Assembly: GCA_020445045.1 (NCBI GenBank)
Contig: JAGRHI010000183.1
Coordinates: 10,298-32,635 of the forward strand
Direction: 5' to 3'
Source: Candidatus Competibacteraceae bacterium
GTDB taxonomy: Bacteria; Pseudomonadota; Gammaproteobacteria; Competibacterales; Competibacteraceae
DNA: 22,338 bases
Shown here in pieces: positions 8,115 through 15,324 of this stretch. The translations under genes and the position numbers were made by a program. Every line of letters begins with the position of its first letter. The stretch's first letter is position 1. The notes beneath the pieces were generated by a model. The model searched no databases. It saw nothing but the letters and a program-made list of their open reading frames with translations, and was not told the origin of the DNA.

Positions 8115-8519
8115 ATGAAGATATCCAACCAGATGATCGTTGATCGAATCCTCAAGGCGTTGCCCGAGGTCTGGGCGATTTATCGGTTTGGGAGCGCTGG
8201 TACTCCGTTTGAACACGCTGGTAGTGACATCGACCTCGCCATCCTATCGCCCAGGCCGATAGCCAGTGTGGCTTGCTGGGAACTGGCGCAGGATCTGGCC
8301 CGGCAATTCAAGCGAGATGTGGATTTGGTGGATTTGCAGAGTGCCTCTGCGGTGTTACGCCAGCAGGTCTTTGGCCATGACCGACGCATTTACTGCGCCG
8401 ACCGATTCCGGTCCGAGGAGTTCGAAAGTCGGACTTTGGCCGATTATGTGCGGCTGAACGAGGCTCGTCGAGATATTCTCGGGGATATTCACGAGCGAGG
8501 AAGGATTCATGCCCGATGA
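8115..8519 (+). CDS. mntA: MntA-like nucleotidyltransferase antitoxin
   Basis: Minimal nucleotidyltransferase of 134 residues. It carries the signature GS-x10-DxD: Gly26-Ser27, then Asp38 and Asp40 in SDIDLAIL, and a third acidic position around Asp70 in RDVDLVDL. In type VII toxin-antitoxin pairs this enzyme modifies its HepT partner with AMP groups near the HxY motif and so silences the toxin. Its end overlaps the hepT start by 11 bases, the usual arrangement. The ATG at 8115 lacks a strong ribosome site. All catalytic residues appear intact, so the antitoxin should be active. Confidence 0.9.
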   Translation: MKISNQMIVDRILKALPEVWAIYRFGSAGTPFEHAGSDIDLAILSPRPIASVACWELAQDLARQFKRDVDLVDLQSASAVLRQQVFGHDRRIYCADRFRSEEFESRTLADYVRLNEARRDILGDIHERGRIHAR

Positions 8520-8919
8520 TGTAGTTCTGAACAAGGTGGCGGTGATCGAGCGCTGTTTGGGACGGATTCGGGAGGAGTACGAGGGCCATGAGTCCGAGCT
8601 GGCAACTCACTTCACCAAGCAGGATTCGATCATCCTCAACCTGCTGCGGGCGTGTGAGGCCAGCATTGATGTGGCCATGCATCGGGTGCGGGTCAACCGT
8701 CTGGGCATTCCCCAAGATAGCCGGGATGCGTTCTCCTTGCTGGAGCGAGCGCATTTGATCCCATCTGATTTATCCCAGCGCTTGCAGGGCATGGTTGGAT
8801 TCCGCAACGTCGCTATTCATGATTACCAAAAGCTGAATTTGGATATCGTCCGATCCGTGCTATCTAGGCATCTCGCTGATTTTGAAACGTATTGTCAACT
8901 GTTGTTACGTCAGGAGTAA
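8509..8919 (+). CDS. hepT: HepT-like HEPN ribonuclease toxin
   Basis: 136-residue all-helical HEPN protein with the catalytic motif R-x4-H-x-Y seen as RNVAIHDY: Arg99, His104 and Tyr106, the tyrosine being the usual site of AMP addition by MntA. Typical flanking helices are present (LNLLRACEASIDVAMH, 43-58; MVGFRNVAIHDY, 95-106). It is translated from an ATG inside the end of mntA, so the antitoxin is made first. HepT toxins cut RNA (tRNA or mRNA in studied cases) and act in plasmid or island stability and phage defence. The pair is complete and probably functional. Confidence 0.92.
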   Translation: MPDDVVLNKVAVIERCLGRIREEYEGHESELATHFTKQDSIILNLLRACEASIDVAMHRVRVNRLGIPQDSRDAFSLLERAHLIPSDLSQRLQGMVGFRNVAIHDYQKLNLDIVRSVLSRHLADFETYCQLLLRQE

Positions 8920-8989
8920 GCTGGTTGAAATCGGGCGAAGGCGGTGGCGGAGCAGGTACTGGAGGGGATGTTCGCCGAGGAAAGATTCC

Positions 8990-9757
8990 CTACCGCTCAC
9001 TTTTTTGGTAATCCTCCAACCATGGGTTGATGGAGATGGAACCCACCGGCAAGCCATTCTCGGGTGACAGCACCATGACGATGTCCGTGTTTCTACCTTT
9101 GAGCGGAAGATACAGGTAATCTTCCATCTGTCCGCCCTGACTGGCGAGAAAGGCATCGATGGCATGTTTGGCGTCGGTGTTCAGGGCAGCGATTTGGGGC
9201 AGATCAATACTGTGTTTGCGGAGTTGTTGCAGGTTGGGCTGGTAGGGGTGGTACAGTTCGGGCCGGAATTCCAGGTCCTTCTGGCCTTCCGACAAGACGG
9301 CGAACAGCAATTCCTGGCGCAATTTGAGATCCTCGGGTAGTTTGGCCTCGGCCAGCATCGGCCCAATGGCAGCGATACGCTTCAGTTCGGGATACTTGAG
9401 TTGGTCGAAATCCACGTCCGTTGCTGGCACGCTAGTGAAGCGATCGACCCCAAACACCACGAAGGCCGGGCGCTGCTGGTAGATGATCGTTCCACCGTAA
9501 ATCAGCGCAGCCAATTGCACGAGAATGATGCAGGTCATGTCGAACCACAGGCCACGTTTGCCGGGTTTGAATACGATCAGGGTCAGCAGCGGCCCCAGCA
9601 CCATATTCACGCCCGCTAGGAGGCCCCACACTTTCCAGCCGCCGTCGATCTCGAAATAAGGCGCCGGATACCAGACGAAAAGCATGACCCAAAGAAAAGC
9701 AAGTAAAATCAGTATGCTGGCAGTGAGATAGATGGTGAAGGCGCGCCATTTGGTCAT
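8990..9757 (-). CDS. TfpX/TfpZ family type IV pilin accessory protein
   Basis: 255-residue membrane protein with three N-terminal membrane segments (about 8-30, 44-62, 73-93) and a soluble C-terminal domain. The beginning, MTKWRAFTIYL followed by FVWYPAPYFE, and GVNMVLGPLLTLIVFKPGKRGL are typical of TfpX/TfpZ-like proteins, which help particular type IV pilins assemble or be displayed. The ATG at 9757 was chosen over the in-frame ATG at 9805 because it gives the family's usual N-terminus, and because TACAAT, a likely -10, overlaps the 9805 ATG on this strand. These genes normally sit next to a pilin gene; none is seen here. It is convergent with hepT, 70 bases away. Confidence 0.8.
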   Translation of the reverse strand: MTKWRAFTIYLTASILILLAFLWVMLFVWYPAPYFEIDGGWKVWGLLAGVNMVLGPLLTLIVFKPGKRGLWFDMTCIILVQLAALIYGGTIIYQQRPAFVVFGVDRFTSVPATDVDFDQLKYPELKRIAAIGPMLAEAKLPEDLKLRQELLFAVLSEGQKDLEFRPELYHPYQPNLQQLRKHSIDLPQIAALNTDAKHAIDAFLASQGGQMEDYLYLPLKGRNTDIVMVLSPENGLPVGSISINPWLEDYQKSER

Positions 9758-9825
9758 GATGGGTAGTGTCCGCAAAGTTGGATGCTTGATGAGTGACCGA
9801 ATCATTGTAAAGTCTTTGCGTGGAT

Positions 9826-10097
9826 ATGTGGTTCCTGGTCGATATCGATGTCAGTGGTTTTCTAGTCGACGATCCGATGCCCTTCGGGCATGATGTAATT
9901 TCGGTGGCGGATAAGGATCCGAGAATGTGGGATGAGAATATCCTGCAAGGCGGTGAACAACAGCGAATTATCGTTACCACGGACCAGGATGTTGAAGGAA
10001 TGATCTGGCGCCAGGGAAAGCCGCATTGCGGAGTCTTGCGGCTGGGAAATTTACCAGCGGGTGTTGGAGGCGGTATCCAACCAGGACACGGTCGATC
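9826..10097 (+). pseudogene. Decayed DUF5615 (PIN-like) gene
   Basis: The reading frame from ATG 9826 begins MWFLVDIDVSGFLVDD, then GHDVISVADKD, ENILQ, RIIVTTDQDVEGMIWRQG and PHCGVLRL. This matches the order of motifs in DUF5615 PIN-like proteins (FLVDEN, GHD, DEEIL, ILVTxDxDF, GVxxL). The segment between FLVD and GHDV is shortened. Around 10040 the frame slips: the expected end (RVLEAVSNQD, family pattern LLEAL) is found in another frame. So the gene has at least one frameshift and a deletion. No DUF433-type partner is seen upstream. It is probably the remnant of a toxin-antitoxin-like pair. Confidence 0.6.
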
Positions 10098-11009
10098 ATG
10101 AACGAGAGCTTGAGCATCATCCTGCCGGCCAAGAACGAAGAGGCTAATTTGCCGCCGGTGCTAGCCGAATTAACGGCGTTGTATCCGACCGCGGAGATCC
10201 TGGTGGTGGACGACGGGTCAACCGACCGGACCGGCGAGGTGAGTCGAGAGGGAGGGGCACGGGTGGTTCGTCACCCATATTCCATGGGTAACGGCGCGGC
10301 GGTCAAGACCGGCGCGCGGCATGCCAAGGGCAATCTGCTGGTGTTCATGGATGCCGACGGTCAGCACGCCCCGGCCGACATCGCGCGGTTATTGGCCAAG
10401 CTTGATGAAGGCTACGAAATGGTGGTGGGGGCCCGGCAATCCGATACTCATGCTTCACTGGGCCGGCGACTAGCCAACGGGCTCTACAACCGGCTGGCCT
10501 CGGTGATGGCCGGCTATCGCATCGAGGATCTCACCTCCGGGTTTCGGGTGGTCCGCGCTCGCCATTTTCGCAAGTTTCTTTACCTGTTGCCCAATGGGTT
10601 TTCCTACCCCACCACCAGCACCATGGCCTTTTTCCGCTCGGGCTTTCCGGTTGCCTACGTGCCGATCCGGGCTGGCCAACGCGGCGGCAAAAGCCACATT
10701 CGCCTGCTGCGGGACGGCGCGCGGTTTTTCCTGATCATCCTCAAGATTGGCGCTTTGTTCTCGCCGATGCGGTTTTTCCTACCGCTGAGTCTGACGTTTT
10801 TCTTCACGGCCTTGGGCTACTACGGCTACACCTACCTTACCATGAATCGCTTCACCAACATGAGCGCGGTGCTTCTGATCTATTCCCTGTCGCTGTTTCT
10901 GATCGGCCTGGTCTCGGAGCAAATCTCCGCTCTGCACTATAAGGGTGTCGAGGACGACCAGCGTCGAACACGGCGGGATGAAGGTCAGTCTTCTTTAAAG
11001 CCACCATGA
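10098..11009 (+). CDS. GT2 family glycosyltransferase (DPM1/DolP-mannosyltransferase-like)
   Basis: 303-residue GT2 enzyme that most likely moves a sugar from an NDP-sugar to polyprenyl phosphate. The GT-A domain starts SIILPAKNEEANLP and has VVDDGSTD (36-43; nucleotide-binding Asp38/Asp39), MDADGQH (84-90; metal-binding DAD), DLTSGFR (144-150) and QRGGKSHIR (194-202). Residues about 205-285 contain two or three hydrophobic segments, so the enzyme is anchored in the inner membrane. ATG 10098 follows CAGGACA at about 12 bases. It stands at the upstream edge of the glycan locus, after a decayed gene. The sugar cannot be read from sequence. Confidence 0.9.
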   Translation: MNESLSIILPAKNEEANLPPVLAELTALYPTAEILVVDDGSTDRTGEVSREGGARVVRHPYSMGNGAAVKTGARHAKGNLLVFMDADGQHAPADIARLLAKLDEGYEMVVGARQSDTHASLGRRLANGLYNRLASVMAGYRIEDLTSGFRVVRARHFRKFLYLLPNGFSYPTTSTMAFFRSGFPVAYVPIRAGQRGGKSHIRLLRDGARFFLIILKIGALFSPMRFFLPLSLTFFFTALGYYGYTYLTMNRFTNMSAVLLIYSLSLFLIGLVSEQISALHYKGVEDDQRRTRRDEGQSSLKPP

Positions 11010-11064
11010 AACGTAATTGCTTATTTAATTGCGGGTAAGTTGCCTATCAAGGCCGGATAGGATA

Positions 11065-11094
11065 TTGAAATATATAAGGTATTAATTTGATACT
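11065..11094 (+). promoter_or_regulatory. Possible promoter of the carbamoyltransferase cassette
   Basis: In the AT-rich 118-base gap after the GT2 gene, TTGAAA (11065-11070, 5 of 6) and GATACT (11089-11094, 4 of 6) are 18 bases apart. This would place initiation about 25 bases before the ATG at 11128. The sharp local drop in GC supports a promoter, but alternatives exist in the same stretch. Confidence 0.3.
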
Positions 11095-11127
11095 TTCTTG
11101 TTTGCCCGCAGTTAACGAGAGCTTACC

Positions 11128-12972
11128 ATGAAACGCATTCTGGGCATCTCCGCATATTATCACGATAGCGCCGCCGCCCTTTTGGAGGACGGGATTCTGA
11201 GCGCGGCTGCGCAAGAGGAGCGCTTTTCCCGCAAGAAGCACGACGCTCGCTTCCCCAAGGCAGCGGTGCGTTACTGTCTGGATACCGCCGGTGTTCCGTT
11301 GAGCATGTTCGCTAGCGTGGTTTTCTACGACAAGCCGTTGCTCAAATTTGACCGGCTGTTGGAAACCTATTTGGCCTATGCACCCCAAGGCTTTCGCTCG
11401 TTCTTGGAGGCGATGCCGATCTGGTTGAAGGAAAAGCTTTATCTCAAATCGTTACTGCGTCAGGAACTGGCCGAGGTTTCCGGGATACCGGTCGAGGCGC
11501 TGCCACCGTTGTTGTTTACCGAGCATCATCAATCTCATGCTGCTTCAGCGTTTTTTGCCAGTCCGTTTCCTAGGGCGGCGATACTGTGTCTGGACGGCGT
11601 CGGCGAGTGGGGGACTACCTCGGCCTGGCAGGGTGATGGCCATCGGCTGGAATCATTGTGGCAGATCGACTTTCCGCATTCATTGGGCTTGCTGTATTCA
11701 GCGTTTACTTATTACACCGGATTCAAGGTCAATTCCGGTGAGTACAAAGTGATGGGGCTGGCACCCTATGGGCAGCCGCGTTATGTAGACCGGATACTGG
11801 ACAAACTGGTGGATTTGAAGCCAGATGGCACCTTTCGGTTGAACATGGATTATTTCAACTACGCCACTGGCTTGACCATGACCAACGAGCGCTTTCATGA
11901 GTTGTTTGAAGGAGCGCCGCGTCAACCGGAGACTCGATTGGCCCAGCGGGACATGGATCTGGCAAGGTCGATTCAGGACGTGACCGAGGAGATTGTGCTA
12001 CGGCTGGCACGGACGGTGCGAAGGGAAACGGGCAATGAGTGCCTGTGTCTGGCCGGAGGAGTGGCGCTGAATTGTGTAGCGAATGGGCGCATTCTGCGAG
12101 AGGGAATCATCCGGGATTTGTGGGTTCAACCGGCAGCGGGCGACGCGGGAGGCGCAGTCGGTGCGGCTTTGGCGGCGTGGCACCAGTACGCTGATCAGCC
12201 CCGCCAGGTGGATGGACGGACGGATCGAATGCGCGGCGCCTTCTTGGGACCACGCTTCGAGAATGCCGAAGCAGGCATCCGGTTAGCCCGGCTGGGGGCT
12301 GTGTCGGTGGTATTACCGGACGATGAATTAATCCTCCGGGTAGCCGGGCTGCTGGCGGAGGGGAAGATCATCGGCTGGTTCCAGGGACCGATGGAGTTTG
12401 GGCCACGGGCCTTGGGTGCCCGGTCAATTTTGGGCGATCCGCGTTCGCCCACCATGCAAAAGGTGATGAACCTGAAGATCAAGTATCGGGAGTCGTTCCG
12501 ACCGTTCGCTCCTTCGGTGCTGATGGAGAAGGTCGCGGAATATTTCGATTTGGATCGGCCCAGTCCGTATATGTTGCTCGTGGCCAAGGTTTGCCCCGAG
12601 CGTTGCATTCCGATGACCTCGGAACAACAGGCGTTGTTTGGGTTGGACTTGCTGAATACCCCCCGCTCCGATCTGCCAGCCATCACGCACATCGACTATT
12701 CCGCCCGCGTTCAGACGGTCCACGCCGACACCAATCCGCGTTACCATGCTTTACTGCAGGCGTTTGAAACGTTGACCGGGTGCGCGGTGCTGGTGAACAC
12801 CTCTTTTAATGTGCGTGGCGAGCCGATTGTCTGCACCCCGGAGGATGCTTACCGCTGTTTCATGCGCACTGAAATGGATTATCTGGTGGTGGAGAACCAT
12901 CTGCTGGCCAAGACCGAGCAACCGGTGCTTCCGGATGACCGAGCCTGGATGCAGGAATTTGAATTGGATTGA
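11128..12972 (+). CDS. NodU/CmcH/TobZ-family carbamoyltransferase
   Basis: 614-residue O-carbamoyltransferase, which uses carbamoyl phosphate and ATP, via carbamoyl-adenylate, to carbamoylate a hydroxyl, usually on a sugar. The N-terminal Kae1/TsaD-like ASKHA domain (to about 370) starts with ILGISAYYHDSAAALLEDG and has the HHQSHAASAF histidine motif (133-142), LDGVGEWGT (155-163), GEYKVMGLAPYG (204-215) and a GG-rich CLAGGVALNC nucleotide motif. The C-terminal YrdC-like domain has GPMEFGPRALGARSIL and NTSFNVRGEPIVCTPEDA. Length fits the family. It heads a tight four-gene cassette with SxtJ, DUF5989 and an SGNH protein, a pairing repeatedly seen in surface-glycan loci. Likely job: carbamoylation of an exopolysaccharide or O-antigen sugar, inferred from context. 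Confidence 0.93.
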   Translation: MKRILGISAYYHDSAAALLEDGILSAAAQEERFSRKKHDARFPKAAVRYCLDTAGVPLSMFASVVFYDKPLLKFDRLLETYLAYAPQGFRSFLEAMPIWLKEKLYLKSLLRQELAEVSGIPVEALPPLLFTEHHQSHAASAFFASPFPRAAILCLDGVGEWGTTSAWQGDGHRLESLWQIDFPHSLGLLYSAFTYYTGFKVNSGEYKVMGLAPYGQPRYVDRILDKLVDLKPDGTFRLNMDYFNYATGLTMTNERFHELFEGAPRQPETRLAQRDMDLARSIQDVTEEIVLRLARTVRRETGNECLCLAGGVALNCVANGRILREGIIRDLWVQPAAGDAGGAVGAALAAWHQYADQPRQVDGRTDRMRGAFLGPRFENAEAGIRLARLGAVSVVLPDDELILRVAGLLAEGKIIGWFQGPMEFGPRALGARSILGDPRSPTMQKVMNLKIKYRESFRPFAPSVLMEKVAEYFDLDRPSPYMLLVAKVCPERCIPMTSEQQALFGLDLLNTPRSDLPAITHIDYSARVQTVHADTNPRYHALLQAFETLTGCAVLVNTSFNVRGEPIVCTPEDAYRCFMRTEMDYLVVENHLLAKTEQPVLPDDRAWMQEFELD

Positions 12973-12979
12973 AAAAGTG

Positions 12980-13396
12980 ATGACACAATCGGTGAATACG
13001 ATCAAGGTCGATGTGCGTACTTTGCAGCGCTTTGGATTAACGGTTGGCGCGATGCTAGGGTTTATCTTCGGTCTGTTTCTGCCTTGGCTGCGGGATAGCG
13101 TTTATCCACTTTGGCCGTGGCTGGCGGGAGGGGTGCTGGCGTTGACCGGTGCATTGAAGCCAGCTTGGTTAGCCCAATTGTATCGAGGCTGGATGCGGTT
13201 GGCGTTAGCTTTGGGTTGGTTGAATACCCGACTCATTCTAGGTTTTTTGTTTTATGGATTCATAACTCCCATAGGGCTAATGCTGTGTCTGGCGGTCAAG
13301 GATCCGCTCGCTAGGCGCTTTGATCCGAAGGCAAACAGTTATCGGGTGTCGGCGACGCCCCGATCGAACCAGACACATTTTGAGAGGCCGTTCTGA
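12980..13396 (+). CDS. SxtJ family membrane protein
   Basis: 138-residue small membrane protein. Hydrophobic segments lie at about 17-35, 45-58 and 78-102, and LKPAWLAQLYRGWMRLALALGW joins the second and third, typical of SxtJ-like proteins (named from the saxitoxin cluster, where one follows the carbamoyltransferase). It begins 7 bases after the carbamoyltransferase stop and overlaps the next start by one base (TGATG). The family's function is not known; constant linkage to carbamoyltransferases suggests it tethers that enzyme or its product to the membrane. ATG 12980 was chosen; a GTG one codon upstream is possible. Confidence 0.85.
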   Translation: MTQSVNTIKVDVRTLQRFGLTVGAMLGFIFGLFLPWLRDSVYPLWPWLAGGVLALTGALKPAWLAQLYRGWMRLALALGWLNTRLILGFLFYGFITPIGLMLCLAVKDPLARRFDPKANSYRVSATPRSNQTHFERPF

Positions 13397-13548
13397 TGCT
13401 GGATCTGTGGCGGGATTTGTGGGCGTTCATGCGGGAACGCAAGAAATTCTGGTTGATGCCGATCATCGTGGTATTGGTGTTGCTCGGGGCGTTGCTGATC
13501 TTTGCGCAGACCTCAGTCTTGGCGCCATTCATTTACACCTTGTTTTGA
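13396..13548 (+). CDS. DUF5989 small membrane protein
   Basis: 50-residue protein beginning MLDLWRDLWAFMRERKKFW and ending APFIYTLF, with a single membrane helix (about 20-38, MLPIIVV-like to LLIFAQ). This matches the DUF5989 family, tiny proteins in carbamoyltransferase/SxtJ/SGNH cassettes. The ATG overlaps the SxtJ stop by one base, and its own stop lies within the ribosome site of the next gene, so all are probably coupled. No biochemical function is known. Too small to be found by length-limited gene calling, but its position and composition make it convincing. Confidence 0.85.
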   Translation: MLDLWRDLWAFMRERKKFWLMPIIVVLVLLGALLIFAQTSVLAPFIYTLF

Positions 13549-13559
13549 GGGATGCCCGT

Positions 13560-14882
13560 TTGAAAAAGGACTGGTGGTTGGCTGTGGGGATAACGGTGTT
13601 GACGGTGACGCTGGCGCTGGGCTTGATTCGGCTGTTCGCGCCGCAATTGCTGGGCGGCGCGCGGGACTTGCAACTGGTTCGCGCCAGCAAGGAAGTCCCT
13701 CCGTTCTTCGAAAACGTGTTCCGGCGCAAGGATTACGAGAGCCTGGAATTTATTATTCAGGATCCTTATGTTAAGCGGGCCAAGCCATTATTCCCAGAGG
13801 AACCTCCGATGGGACCACATGACATTCTGGGATTCCGCAATCGAGCGATTCCCAATATCGCCGATATCATTGTCATCGGGGATAGTCAGACCTACGGTAA
13901 TAATGCAATCCTGGCGGATAATTGGCCAAGCCAGTTGCAGGCCATGCTCTCATCGAAGCAGCCGGTGGTATACAGCATGGCCGTCGGCGGATGGAGCGCC
14001 ACTGAGTATCTGGCAATGTTCAACAAGGCATTGCTGTTTAAACCTCAGGTTATCGTGGTGGCTTTTTACACGGGCAACGATGCTCTGGAAACCTTCATTC
14101 AAGCCTATGGCAACGATTACTATGCCTTTCTGAGACTGAACCCGAAGCTGGATGCTCGCGATGCGCCAAAGGTGACTTATCCAGCGCCGGAGTCGGAATG
14201 GTGGAAGGTCGCTTTCAAGGATGGTGTTAAAACCATCTTTACCCCCAAGCTGCGATATGCCGCGAATCAGGACCATCCAGCAATTCGAGCCGGCTATGCG
14301 ATTATGGTCGAAACCGGCCGTTTAATGCGCGAAATGGCGCAGAGACACCCCGTGAAGCTGGTCTTTACGATTATTCCCACCAAGGAACTGGTCTATGCCG
14401 CTAAAACAGCTCAGGAAGGGCTTGAATCACCTGCGGATTATGCAACCCTCATCACTGAAGAACGTAAAAACGCCCGGCGGTTGGCGGACGATCTACGCAA
14501 AATTCCCGATGTGACTGTGGTCGATTTGATTGATCCCTTGCAGGAAGCTGCAAAAAACAATATTCCCTTGTATCCGAATGACACCAATGGCCATCCCGTT
14601 GCAGCCGGCTATCAGGTCATCGCTCGGACGTTGTCTTCGATTATAGAACCTTTTTTGTCCCCACGCCTGGAAGGTTTGGCGGCAGTGCGCCAGGATGAAA
14701 CTCGCTATCAAGTCTTCCTGATTCGAGATAGTCAAGCATGGTTGGTGCCCGCGCCAGATATCGCGCGCCAGAATGGCTGGACATTGGAAGATATTCCATT
14801 GGTTGAAGAAAGGCTGATCCAGCGCTTGCCGCTTGCGGGCAGTATGGATCGGGTTGATGCAGAGCGGTTTGGGCCACGTTGA
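13560..14882 (+). CDS. Membrane-anchored SGNH/GDSL hydrolase-like protein (TTG start)
   Basis: 440-residue protein: an N-terminal membrane anchor (about 6-26) then an extracytoplasmic SGNH domain. Block I is VIGDSQTYG (105-113; nucleophile Ser109). The glycine block is VGGWSATEY (142-150). Block III is FYTGNDALE. The C-terminal catalytic block is probably YPNDTNGHPVAAGYQ; its His is clear but the acidic partner is offset from the usual DxxH. Start: the TTG at 13560 is preceded at eight bases by GAGGG (13547-13551), which overlaps the DUF5989 stop; the open frame upstream lies inside SxtJ and DUF5989. Such proteins add or remove O-acyl groups on glycans. In this cassette it probably edits the carbamoylated polymer, which is inference. 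Confidence 0.85.
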   Translation: MKKDWWLAVGITVLTVTLALGLIRLFAPQLLGGARDLQLVRASKEVPPFFENVFRRKDYESLEFIIQDPYVKRAKPLFPEEPPMGPHDILGFRNRAIPNIADIIVIGDSQTYGNNAILADNWPSQLQAMLSSKQPVVYSMAVGGWSATEYLAMFNKALLFKPQVIVVAFYTGNDALETFIQAYGNDYYAFLRLNPKLDARDAPKVTYPAPESEWWKVAFKDGVKTIFTPKLRYAANQDHPAIRAGYAIMVETGRLMREMAQRHPVKLVFTIIPTKELVYAAKTAQEGLESPADYATLITEERKNARRLADDLRKIPDVTVVDLIDPLQEAAKNNIPLYPNDTNGHPVAAGYQVIARTLSSIIEPFLSPRLEGLAAVRQDETRYQVFLIRDSQAWLVPAPDIARQNGWTLEDIPLVEERLIQRLPLAGSMDRVDAERFGPR

Positions 14883-15051
14883 AGTTGGAAACACACGAAA
14901 ATACACTTACCGCTCGGTTGGCTCAGTTGGCCAAAGCCTGTTTTGATAAACCAGCTTCATAGAAATTCTCTAAGAACTGATTTTCATTGGCTGAGTTATT
15001 TCATTTACCCGGATGGTACATATTGGATTATCTTGATCGGGCTTTTGTACT

Positions 15052-15199
15052 TATAGTCTTGCTAATAGTAATCTGGACTCAGGATATTAAGCATCTTATT
15101 GATTTTGCCTAAATTATTTAAAAACCTATTTTTTATAACCAGAAAAATCAAAGACTTACTTAATATGGCATGTCCGGATCAGAATTAGGAAGTCTATAG
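15052..15199 (+). repeat. 148-bp foldback (MITE-like) repeat, left copy
   Basis: This segment recurs in inverted orientation at 22007-22153, differing by one inserted base and one substitution over the whole length. It is itself a foldback: without gaps, 40 of its first 58 bases match the complement of its other end (shared blocks TATAG, CTAAT, GGAC, ATATTAAG, TTGATTTT), with a loop of roughly 30 AT-rich bases. Both ends begin TATAG, compatible with TA target-site insertion as in IS630/Tc1-mariner-derived MITEs. No coding capacity. Confidence 0.85.
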
Positions 15200-15324
15200 T
15201 AGACATTATCAGAAACAATCATGAAAATTTTATCACTTTTAGATCAACTCATTGATCATAAATGAATTTTCATATGATCATGCTTATTTGTTAAGATTAT
15301 TTTTTTTGTTTCTGATAATGTCTA
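15200..15324. mobile_element. 125-bp MITE-like element with perfect 19-bp terminal inverted repeats
   Basis: TAGACATTATCAGAAACAA (15200-15218) is exactly complementary to 15306-15324. If the outer TA is the target duplication, the element's own ends are GACATTATC. A second nested inverted pair, ATGAAAATT and AATTTTCAT, lies inside, as do several TGATCA-like palindromes. It directly abuts the left foldback repeat and has no counterpart at the right copy, so it inserted separately. It is too short to code for a transposase. Confidence 0.75.
15291..15319 (+). promoter_or_regulatory. Possible promoter supplied by the MITE right end
   Basis: TTAAGA (15291-15296, 4 of 6) and GATAAT (15314-15319, 5 of 6) are 17 bases apart. 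The -10 lies inside the right terminal repeat and points toward the GT4 gene starting at 15377. No other promoter is evident in the 52 bases between the element and the gene. Confidence 0.35.

Noticed and set aside
11006..11038. Ten-codon open frame (MKRNCLFNCG) overlapping the GT2 stop
   Set aside because: Considered as a leader peptide for the carbamoyltransferase operon, but there is no ribosome site, no clear attenuator hairpin and no run of regulatory codons.
13320..13559. Upstream extension of the SGNH gene frame
   Set aside because: It lies wholly inside SxtJ and DUF5989 in another frame; the TTG at 13560 has an excellent ribosome site and is followed by a membrane anchor.
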